Shown here one piece after another: positions 42,817 through 50,324 of a stretch of 64,000 bases of DNA. Numbering within the stretch: the stretch's first letter is position 1; each line of letters begins with the position of its first letter. Both the position numbers and the translations under genes were made by a program. The stretch covers positions 38,130 to 102,129 of the forward strand of contig JAFZQO010000044.1 in assembly GCA_017620335.1 (NCBI GenBank), in the 5' to 3' direction. The notes below the pieces were generated by a model. The model searched no databases, was not told the origin of the DNA, and was given only the letters and a program-made list of their open reading frames with translations. Origin of the DNA: Bacteroidales bacterium (lineage in GTDB: Bacteria > Bacteroidota > Bacteroidia > Bacteroidales > UBA932).

Positions 42817-44175
42817 ATGGCACAAGAAAACGCGATCTATGACGCCCGCACCCTGGGACGTCCGAAAATGTTGGTCCTGGGCTTCCAGCACATGTTCGCC
42901 ATGTTCGGCGCGACTGTCCTGGTCCCCGCTCTCACGGGTCTTTCCGTAAGCGCTACCCTCCTCTTCGCCGGTATCGGCACCCTCCTTTTCCACCTTCTGA
43001 CCAAGATGAAGGTTCCGGCCTTCCTCGGCTCGTCCTTCGCCTTTATCGGAGGTTACGCCGCCGTGGTGGCCGTCGGCGCCACTTACGGCCTCGACCAGGC
43101 TCATTCCCTGCCTTATGCATGCGTGGGCGTGTTCTTCGCAGGCTTGATGTACTTCATCCTGGCCGGCCTGTTCAAGGCTTTCGGAGTGAAGAAGGTCATG
43201 CGCTACTTCCCGCCCGTCGTCACCGGCCCGATCATCATCGCCATCGGTCTGACGCTCTCCGGATCGGCCATCAACAACTGCATGGCCAATGTCTGGATCG
43301 CCCTGCTCGCCACGCTGATCATCATCGTGTGCAACATCTGGGGCAAGGGCATGATCCGCATCATCCCGGTTCTCCTCGGCGTCATCGGCTCGTACATCAT
43401 CGCGGCCTGCTTCGGCCTGGTCGACTTCAGCGGAGTACACGCCGCCAAGTGGATCGGCATGCCTTTCAGCTGGGAGAATACCGCCTTCTCGGTTTTCAAG
43501 AATCCTGACTGGGGTCTCGTCGTGACCGCCATCATTACCATCGTCCCGATCTCGCTCGCCACCATGATCGAGCACATCGGCGACATGTGCGCCATCTCCT
43601 CCACCACCGGCATAAACTACCTCGAGGATCCCGGCCTGCACCGTACCCTCATGGGCGACGGTCTCGCCACCGCCCTGGCTTCCCTCTTCGGAGCTCCCGC
43701 CAATACCACTTACGGTGAGAACACCGGCGTGCTCAACCTCACAAAGGTCTTCGACCCGCGCGTGATCCGCATCGCCGCCGTGCTCGCCATCATCTTCTCC
43801 TTCTGCCCGAAGTTCGCCGCCGTCGTGGCCGCGATGCCCGCCGCCACCATCGGAGGCGTCTCGCTCGTGCTCTACGGTATGATCTCGGCGGTCGGCGTGC
43901 GCAACCTCGTCGAGAACAAGGTCGACCTCACGGTCTCCCGCAACCTCCTCATCGCCGCCCTCATCCTCGTCCTCGCCATCGGTATCAACTACGGTCCCGG
44001 AAGCATCACCTTCAACATCGGCAAAACCGCCATCAGCCTCTCCGGTCTGGCAGTCGCGGCCCTCGTGGGTATCATCCTCAACGCCATCCTGCCTGGCAAG
44101 GACTACGAGTTCGGCACCAGCAAGAGCGGCGACATGACCGTCGACTTCGGCAGCGACGACAGGCCGAGGGAGTAA
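42817..44175 (+). CDS. NCS2 family uracil/xanthine permease
   Basis: 452 residues, about 12-14 membrane helices. UraA-type marks are [21 protein letters not shown] at the N-terminus, [12 protein letters not shown] (substrate loop), the conserved His/Glu segments MIEHIGDM, and [19 protein letters not shown] before the last helices. It is a proton-coupled nucleobase importer of the inner membrane; uracil is the best guess from the UraA-like GENTGV motif. A strong terminator follows 30 bp after the stop. Confidence 0.94.
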   Translation: MAQENAIYDARTLGRPKMLVLGFQHMFAMFGATVLVPALTGLSVSATLLFAGIGTLLFHLLTKMKVPAFLGSSFAFIGGYAAVVAVGATYGLDQAHSLPYACVGVFFAGLMYFILAGLFKAFGVKKVMRYFPPVVTGPIIIAIGLTLSGSAINNCMANVWIALLATLIIIVCNIWGKGMIRIIPVLLGVIGSYIIAACFGLVDFSGVHAAKWIGMPFSWENTAFSVFKNPDWGLVVTAIITIVPISLATMIEHIGDMCAISSTTGINYLEDPGLHRTLMGDGLATALASLFGAPANTTYGENTGVLNLTKVFDPRVIRIAAVLAIIFSFCPKFAAVVAAMPAATIGGVSLVLYGMISAVGVRNLVENKVDLTVSRNLLIAALILVLAIGINYGPGSITFNIGKTAISLSGLAVAALVGIILNAILPGKDYEFGTSKSGDMTVDFGSDDRPRE

Positions 44176-44205
44176 TTCTCTCCGCCCGCCCGTCGTTACG
44201 GCAAC

Positions 44206-44251
44206 AAAATGAAAGTAGTGGCCCAGGGATTGGGCCACTACTTTCATTTTT
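44206..44251. terminator. Rho-independent terminator of the permease gene
   Basis: A perfect 20-bp stem (44206-44225 with 44231-44250) around GGGAT, with T-rich right end. A-tracts on the left allow it to work from the other side too. Confidence 0.93.
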
Positions 44252-44382
44252 CAGGATAGGTTCCTGCGGCACTTAACCAGTTGAAAAACAGCGAGATCAT
44301 TATTTACCCTTGTGCAAAAACAGATATGGGTAATTAAGTTTCTGTTTCAAAATCAGATACTTAAGTGACACGGTGTTTGGAG
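44252..44382. other. Gap between the permease terminator and the small secreted gene
   Basis: AT-rich, with no gene. On the minus strand CTG(A/T)TTTT recurs three times, near 44285, 44321 and 44356. No terminator fits the small gene ending at 44383. Confidence 0.4.
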
Positions 44383-44952
44383 TCAGTCGGAGCCGTGATA
44401 TTCCTTGCGGTTGCAGTGGGAGCAGGGGGGTACGAAGAAGAGGACGCCGTCGGTGCAGGTGATGACGAACTCGTCACGCTCGAGGTCGGCGCGGACGGAG
44501 AGGGGAGTCTCGGTGAGCTCGAAGAGTTCTTCTCCCTGAGAATAGGTGAGCCCGCGCTCCGTCCAGACGTTTCCCCTCGAGGAGACGAACATGGCCGGGG
44601 CGCCGGTCTTTTCATAAGTGCCGACAATGGCGACGCTGCCCTTGCCGGCGGCGATCCCGACGAAGCGTACCGGCTGGTAATAACCCCGGTACGCTTCGTT
44701 GAAATCGACGACTTCCCATCTCACTGAGTCCCTCGTCCAGAAAATCTCCCCCGCATCCGTCAGTCCGAAGGCCGCAAAGTCATTGAAACTCAGTCCAATG
44801 ACCTTTCCTCTTACCTCCGGTCCGGGGAGCAGCGGTGTCTCGGAAAACCTTGGCCGCCCATGGCCTCGTGAGTTCTCCGAGACACCGCTGCTCCCCGGAC
44901 CGGAGGAAGACCAGGCCAGGGAGAGCAGAAGTATGAGGACGGGGCGGAGCAT
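44383..44952 (-). CDS. Small secreted protein of unknown function carrying a large palindrome
   Basis: 189 residues. A signal peptide (MLRPVLILLLSLAWS) is followed by a low-complexity stretch encoded by a perfect 31-bp inverted repeat (SSGPGSSGVSENS ... RFSETPLLPGPE). The rest is beta-rich with repeat-like units (SFNDFAAFGLTDAGEIFWTRDS, VGIAAGKGSVAIVGTYEKTG, MFVSSRGNVWTERGLTY), resembling BNR/sialidase-type propeller blades, too few for a full propeller. The C-terminus (CSHCNRKEYHGSD) has two Cys. The start overlaps the GH3 stop by one base (TAATG), so it is expressed with the GH3 enzyme. Function unknown. Confidence 0.62.
   Translation of the reverse strand: MLRPVLILLLSLAWSSSGPGSSGVSENSRGHGRPRFSETPLLPGPEVRGKVIGLSFNDFAAFGLTDAGEIFWTRDSVRWEVVDFNEAYRGYYQPVRFVGIAAGKGSVAIVGTYEKTGAPAMFVSSRGNVWTERGLTYSQGEELFELTETPLSVRADLERDEFVITCTDGVLFFVPPCSHCNRKEYHGSD
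44814..44906. repeat. Perfect 31-bp inverted repeat inside a coding sequence
   Basis: The arms 44814-44844 and 44876-44906 are exact reverse complements, separated by 31 bp that itself contains GGCC-based pairing. The hairpin lies right after the signal-peptide codons of the small secreted gene and stays in frame (93 bp is a multiple of three). Confidence 0.93.
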
Positions 44953-47900
44953 TACTTGATGTGGAACCAGTCGAAGGCGACCTTGAGGGGCGAAGGCTGG
45001 GCGGGCTGGGCCTGCGGCATGGCGAAGCCGCCGCGGCCGCCCATGGCAGCCCGCACGCCCTCGCAGGCTACGAGGCCGGCTTTGACGTCCTTGAGCAGGA
45101 CGGAAGCCTCGCCGGCCTTGGTGAACTTCTTGCCGTCAACGGAATAGTACGCCGTATAACCGCTTCCGGACTTGACAAGCCGCAGCCAGACGGTGTTGTC
45201 TTTCACGGGGATGTCAGCCAGGCTTACGCTGACGGTGGCCTTGTTGTATCCGCCCTCCTCGGCGACCAGCTGGATGCTGCCGGCCGGCGCCGCGCCGGGC
45301 GCCGCCATCGGCATGCCGCGGCCGAACGCCGGCGCCGCGTACACCAGTTTCACGAAATTGTCGTCGTCAGCGTATGCGATCAGTCCGGCGTTCTGCGCGG
45401 GGTTGCCGGGCACCGCCGAAGTGCTGAGTTTCGTCTCCGCCGTCCAGTCGGTATTGGCGCTCTGTACGAAGATGTTACGCGCGTTGTTGTTCGTCAGGGT
45501 CACGTCGCCCTCGCCGGTGACGACGGTCAGCGCGCCGTTCTGGACGGACCATGCGGCCTTGTCCTCCCGGACTATCTCCCACTGCTTGCCGAGGGCCTTG
45601 AACTCGTCGGATACGGCCTTCGTGCCGAAACCTACATAATAGTCGGCCTCGTCGCCGGTGATGTAGTCGATGACGCGGATGACGGCGGTTCCTGGCACGG
45701 CGTCAGCCTGCTTGACCACGACATCAAGGGACGGGTCGGCCGCCGTGGCGGTCACAACCGGGGCCGCACCGGCCTTGCGGACGACGCTGTACTGGTTCGC
45801 GCCGGGCTTGAGGACGGACTTTCCGTCGACCTTGAGGCTGTTCAGAGTGAGCTCCGGCATAACCTTAACGGCATAGGAGCCGCTGGCTACGGTGCCGTTA
45901 TAGGTGACCTTGGCGGTGACTGTCGCGACGCCCATGGCGTTTGCGACTATCCTGCCGTCCTTGCCGACGGCCACCACGGAAGGATTGTTGCTGGTGTATT
46001 CGACCTTGGCATCTGCCAGGCTGATGAAGGAATCGTCATTGAGACAGGCGGTTACGTTGGTCATCAAGGTCTCTCCGGCCCGGAGGACGCTGCGCCCGCA
46101 GTCGGCCACGACCGTCTTGAGGGCAGGAGTAAGCCTGCCGCTCATCGTCGCGGTCACGGTGCCTCGGATGTCCTTGGAGGACGAGCCGACCTCGAAGACA
46201 TAGCGGCCCTGGTCGAAGGTCATCCTGTCGGCGTCCATGTCCCAGAACCACAGGTCGGAGCAGTCTATGCAGATGTCCACAGTCTTTGTCTGGCCCGCGG
46301 GGACGGTCACGCGCTGGAAGCCCTTGAGCCGTTTTATCGGGCGCTGGAGCGCCGCGGGGGCGTCTGGCGTGGTCATGTACACCTGCACGACCTCGTCGCC
46401 GTCCACTCCGCCGGAATTGGTCACGTCCACGGAGATGACTATCTTGTCATCCGGGGTAATGGCTGACTTGGAGATCCTGAAGTTGGAATAGTCGAAAGTG
46501 GTGTAGCTGAGGCCGTAACCGAACTCGTACGAGACAGGTTTGTCGAAATACCACAACGTACGGCCGTTCTTTCCGGCTCCGCCGCGCAGGGTGTAGTCGG
46601 TGATGTGCGGCAGGTCGCCGACTGTCTTAAACCATGTGGCGTTGAGCTTGCCGCCGGGATTTACGTCGCCGAAGAGGACCTTCGCTGCGGCCGTGCCCTG
46701 GGCCTGGCCGTTGTATCCGGTCCAAATGATGCCGGGGATGCTCGCCAGGTTCCTGAACTCCTCGACCTCCACGCATCCGAGCGTCTGCATGAAGACGATG
46801 GTGTTCTTGTTGGCGGCCGCCACGGCCTGTATGAGCTTGAGCTGGTTGCCGGGGAGGAAGAGCGTGAGGCGGTCGGCCTCCTCGGTGGCGGTGTTCTCGT
46901 CGGTGCCGACGAACACCACCGCGACGTCGGCCGCCGCGGCATCGTCGATGATGGCAGGGTCGATCTCGTCGTCCTCCGGGGCCTTATACACGAGGTACAG
47001 CGTCCTGAGGTCGTTGATGCCGAGTTTGAGGACCTTCTCGGTCATCGGAGTACTGGTGCCATACACGCCTCCGGCACGCTTGCCGGAGGCCCTGGTGGCC
47101 TCGATGGTGCATACGAGGTTGCCGTCGGGGGAGTCCACGTGCGCCTCGATGATGCCGCCCTCGGTGGGGATGTTGGCGCCCACTGTGAGCTGCTCAACAT
47201 CCACGAGGTCTACATTGGCGTATGCGGTCCACGAACCGTCGTCGATGCTGCGGACCTGCTCTTCGTCACCCATTCCGGAACCGACGGTAATGCCTTCGGA
47301 GGAAGCGGTGTACTGCGTCGCGTCGTAGCGGCGGACGGTGCCGTCGGCCTTGACAGTCTCGAAGTAACCGATATACAGGAGGTTGCTCTTGCTCTTTGTG
47401 CTCGCGCCGGAGGCTACGGTCACCTCGATGTCAAGCCCCTTGTCCGTGATGTATTCGGAAATGGCCTTGTAAGGGCTTATCCTGCTGGACTCTTCCGGCC
47501 GGCCGGAATAAGGGCCGAGTTCCACCTTGTCGGCCTGGGGGCCTATCAGCGCGATGCGCTTGACTTTGGAAAGGTCTATCGGAAGGGCCTTGTCCGAAGT
47601 GCCGGGGACATTTTCGTTCTTGAGCAATACCGGGGTGCGGGTGGCGACCTCCATCGCCAGCGCACGGCTGCGCTCGGAGTTGACCGTGGAGGGCGGCATG
47701 AGCGTGTAGGGAACCATCGGTTCCGGGTCGAATTCGCCAGTGCGCATCCTCACGGTGAACATGTTTACGAGGGCCCTGTCGATGTCCGCCATGGTGATGA
47801 GGCCCTGCTCCAGGGCGCTGATGGCATAGCGTTGGTAAACGCTGCCGCAGTCGGTGTCGACGCCGGCGGTAAGGCCCTCTGCTGTCGCCTCCTCGGCGGT

Positions 47901-48782
47901 CTCAACATAATAGTGTCCGGTGTAGATATCCTCGATGGCGGCGCAGTCTCCTGTCACGTAGCCCTTCATGCCGTAGGTCCTGCGGGCCACCCTGTCCAGG
48001 AGGAACTCGCTGGCCGACACGGGCACATGGTTCACCGCGCTGTATGCAGTCATGATGGACGGAAGCGCGTCGTTCTCAATGAGTTCCTTGTAAGGATAAA
48101 GGTAGAATTCGCGCATGTCGCGGGAGTCCATGTCGGCACTGCCGACGTGACGGTTGAACTCGCTGTTGTTGGCGAAGTAATGCTTGGCCGTGGGGACGGC
48201 CTTCATGTATTTCGGGTCGTCGCCCATAAGGCCGCGGACATAGCCCGAGGCCATCCTTGCCGAGAGGAAGGGATCCTCGCCGAAGGATTCTCCCGTGCGG
48301 CCCCAGCGAGGGTCGCGGATGGGCTCGACGACGGGTGACCAGAAGGTCAGACCCTTCGTCCCTGTCTGGAAAATGGCGCGCGCCTCGTCGGCTATCATCG
48401 ATGCTTCACGCCTGAGCAGCTCGGGGTCCCACGAGGAGCCCGTGGCGACGCTGTTGGGGAATGAAGTCGGTCCCTGGATGCCCACGGAGGGGTTGGCGCC
48501 CGAAAGGACGCCGTGCAGGGCCTCGCTCCATACGTTGTACGCCTTGATCCCGAGGCGCGGAACGGCGGCCATGCTGTTGCCCAGCAGGCTCTGCTTCTCC
48601 TCGAGCGTGAAGCGCGAAACGAGGTCCGCGGCCCTCTCTTCGAAGGAATAGCTGGTGTTCAGGTAAATGGGGGTCGCGGATTTGGACTTCCTGTCCGCGG
48701 AAGGCTTGGAAGCGGTCAGCAGGAAGACGGCCGCCAGTGCTGCAGCGAGCGTCAGAATGCCGAGGAAACGTTTTGGATTCAT
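44952..48782 (-). CDS. Large multidomain GH3 glycosidase (beta-xylosidase/beta-glucosidase type)
   Basis: 1276 residues, much longer than a usual GH3. After a signal peptide come the GH3 TIM barrel with KHYFANNSEFNR and the nucleophile Asp in VTGDCAAI (about 279), and the second GH3 domain, interrupted at about 468-605 by a CBM6-like module (YTASSEGITVGSG). Then follow a fibronectin-III-like domain (NSGGVDGDEVVQVYM), a bacterial Ig-like segment (VEYTSNNPSVVAVGKDG) and a concanavalin-like C-terminus (about 1060-1276) ending in FDWFHIK. Two A/P/G/M-rich loops sit in this last domain. It likely trims xylo-oligosaccharides, as its divergent neighbours suggest. The small secreted gene follows. Confidence 0.92.
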   Translation of the reverse strand: MNPKRFLGILTLAAALAAVFLLTASKPSADRKSKSATPIYLNTSYSFEERAADLVSRFTLEEKQSLLGNSMAAVPRLGIKAYNVWSEALHGVLSGANPSVGIQGPTSFPNSVATGSSWDPELLRREASMIADEARAIFQTGTKGLTFWSPVVEPIRDPRWGRTGESFGEDPFLSARMASGYVRGLMGDDPKYMKAVPTAKHYFANNSEFNRHVGSADMDSRDMREFYLYPYKELIENDALPSIMTAYSAVNHVPVSASEFLLDRVARRTYGMKGYVTGDCAAIEDIYTGHYYVETAEEATAEGLTAGVDTDCGSVYQRYAISALEQGLITMADIDRALVNMFTVRMRTGEFDPEPMVPYTLMPPSTVNSERSRALAMEVATRTPVLLKNENVPGTSDKALPIDLSKVKRIALIGPQADKVELGPYSGRPEESSRISPYKAISEYITDKGLDIEVTVASGASTKSKSNLLYIGYFETVKADGTVRRYDATQYTASSEGITVGSGMGDEEQVRSIDDGSWTAYANVDLVDVEQLTVGANIPTEGGIIEAHVDSPDGNLVCTIEATRASGKRAGGVYGTSTPMTEKVLKLGINDLRTLYLVYKAPEDDEIDPAIIDDAAAADVAVVFVGTDENTATEEADRLTLFLPGNQLKLIQAVAAANKNTIVFMQTLGCVEVEEFRNLASIPGIIWTGYNGQAQGTAAAKVLFGDVNPGGKLNATWFKTVGDLPHITDYTLRGGAGKNGRTLWYFDKPVSYEFGYGLSYTTFDYSNFRISKSAITPDDKIVISVDVTNSGGVDGDEVVQVYMTTPDAPAALQRPIKRLKGFQRVTVPAGQTKTVDICIDCSDLWFWDMDADRMTFDQGRYVFEVGSSSKDIRGTVTATMSGRLTPALKTVVADCGRSVLRAGETLMTNVTACLNDDSFISLADAKVEYTSNNPSVVAVGKDGRIVANAMGVATVTAKVTYNGTVASGSYAVKVMPELTLNSLKVDGKSVLKPGANQYSVVRKAGAAPVVTATAADPSLDVVVKQADAVPGTAVIRVIDYITGDEADYYVGFGTKAVSDEFKALGKQWEIVREDKAAWSVQNGALTVVTGEGDVTLTNNNARNIFVQSANTDWTAETKLSTSAVPGNPAQNAGLIAYADDDNFVKLVYAAPAFGRGMPMAAPGAAPAGSIQLVAEEGGYNKATVSVSLADIPVKDNTVWLRLVKSGSGYTAYYSVDGKKFTKAGEASVLLKDVKAGLVACEGVRAAMGGRGGFAMPQAQPAQPSPLKVAFDWFHIK

Positions 48783-48953
48783 GTTTTATAAGTTGTTGGT
48801 TACTATCTGCGGTCTACACAAAGAAAAGCATTTATTTCCTTATTGCAAATGAAATGACACCATTCTTAAAGTGATTGACACGAATCGGAAAGTAATTGCA
48901 AGCGAATATTCGTACCTTGCCGATGAATAGTATAACCACTTTTCTACAACGAT
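48783..48953. other. Divergent promoter region of the arabinoxylan locus
   Basis: No gene. Weak -7 candidates are minus-strand TTTCTTTG at 48819-48826 (36 bp before the GH3 start) and TTCATTTG at 48846-48853. On the plus strand only TACCTTGC at 48913-48920 is near the GH43 start, with two mismatches. The weak boxes suggest activator-dependent expression. Confidence 0.45.
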
Positions 48954-50315
48954 ATGAACCTTAAGAAACTTCTCCTTCTCCCTCTGTCCCTGCTCGCTTC
49001 AGGAGCGTTTGCAGGCGCCCAGAACCCCATCATCAAGGACGCTTTCACTGCAGACCCTTCAGCCCACGTGTTCGAGGGCCGCGTCTACGTGTATCCTTCC
49101 CACGACATCCCGGCTCCGGCGGACTATGCCCGCAAGGACTGGTTCTGCATGGCCGATTACCACGTGTACTCCTCCGACAATTTCGTCGACTGGGTGGACC
49201 ACGGCGTCATAGTCGACCAGGACCACGTTCCGTGGGTGAACGCGGCGGGCTACAGCATGTGGGCGCCTGACTGCAACTACAAGAACGGCAAGTATTACTT
49301 CTATTTCCCGGCGCCGCAGAAGCCGCAGCCCGGCCAGCGTTTCGCCGGCAACGGCATAGGCGTGGCCATATCCGACACGCCCTACGGCCCCTTCACCCCT
49401 GAGGAGACCCCCATCCAGGGCATAGGCGGCATCGACCCGTGCATCTTCATCGACAATGACGGCACTCCTTACCTGGCTTGGTCGGGAATGGGCCTCCAGG
49501 TCGCCAGGCTGAAGGACAACATGCTCGAACTGGACTCCGACCCCGTCCGTATCGAGGGCATCCCTAGGGGACAGACCGAGGGACCGTTCCTCTTCAGGCG
49601 CGGCGACAAGTATTACTATACCTTCCCGTGGGTTGAGGACGCCCGCGAGACTCTGGCTTACTGCATGGCGGACAACCCCCTCGGACCGTATGAGTTCAAG
49701 GGCAAGTTCATGGAGCAGTCCGAGACCATCTGCTGGACCAACCACCATTCCTTCATCGAGCTGGACGGCCAGTGGTATCTCTTCTATCACCACAACGACT
49801 ATTCACCGTATTTCGACAAGAACCGTTCGGTATGTGTCGATTACGTCGAGTTCAATCCTGACGGGACCATCGTCCCGGTGGTTCCCACGCTCCGTGGAGT
49901 CGGAGTCACCAAGGCATCCTCGCAGATCCAGATCGACCGCTACACCGACAAGTCCGACAAGTACGTGGCCGTGGAGTTCCTGAACTCCGACACTCCGTTC
50001 GACGGATGGAAGGCCATCCTGTGGAACACCACCCAGGAGAGGGAGCCCCGCTGGATCAGCTACGCGAGGGTTGACTTCGGCAACGTCCCCGCCAAGGTCG
50101 CCACGATGCGCGTCATCTCCAAGGCCGGCGGCACCGTCGAGCTGCGCGCCGACGCCAAGGACGGCCCCGTCCTCGCCACCTTCAACGTTCCCGGAAAGGG
50201 TGTCTGGACCGAGCAGTCCATCACCACGACCGAAACGGTCGAGGGCATCCACGACCTGTATCTCCTGATGACGAACGGAAGCCACCTCGAGGTGGACTGG
50301 GTAAGTTTCAAATAA
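48954..50315 (+). CDS. GH43 family beta-xylosidase/alpha-L-arabinofuranosidase with C-terminal CBM6
   Basis: 453 residues with signal peptide (cut near AGAQ). The five-blade GH43 catalytic part has the three acidic residues in DAFTADPSAHVF (about Asp 34), GGIDPCIFID (about Asp 161) and QTEGPFLF (about Glu 208). From about 325 a CBM6-like beta-sandwich follows (AVEFLNSDTPFDGW, ARVDFGNVPAKVATMRV, HLEVDWVSF). These enzymes release xylose or arabinose from arabinoxylan pieces by inversion. It is the first gene of a five-gene operon (gap 9 bp to the GH3 gene). The exact subfamily cannot be fixed. Confidence 0.92.
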   Translation: MNLKKLLLLPLSLLASGAFAGAQNPIIKDAFTADPSAHVFEGRVYVYPSHDIPAPADYARKDWFCMADYHVYSSDNFVDWVDHGVIVDQDHVPWVNAAGYSMWAPDCNYKNGKYYFYFPAPQKPQPGQRFAGNGIGVAISDTPYGPFTPEETPIQGIGGIDPCIFIDNDGTPYLAWSGMGLQVARLKDNMLELDSDPVRIEGIPRGQTEGPFLFRRGDKYYYTFPWVEDARETLAYCMADNPLGPYEFKGKFMEQSETICWTNHHSFIELDGQWYLFYHHNDYSPYFDKNRSVCVDYVEFNPDGTIVPVVPTLRGVGVTKASSQIQIDRYTDKSDKYVAVEFLNSDTPFDGWKAILWNTTQEREPRWISYARVDFGNVPAKVATMRVISKAGGTVELRADAKDGPVLATFNVPGKGVWTEQSITTTETVEGIHDLYLLMTNGSHLEVDWVSFK

Positions 50316-50324
50316 GCGCTAGAT

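Noticed and set aside
42022-44247. 741-codon minus-strand open frame spanning parts of two genes
   Set aside because: It runs through the nucleotidyltransferase gene, the intergenic promoter and the permease; the product is a His/Asp/Glu/Gly-rich shadow with no motif.
46605-48338. 577-codon plus-strand frame inside the large GH3 gene
   Set aside because: Antisense shadow of GH3; composition and lack of motifs match the other shadows, and it has no promoter box.
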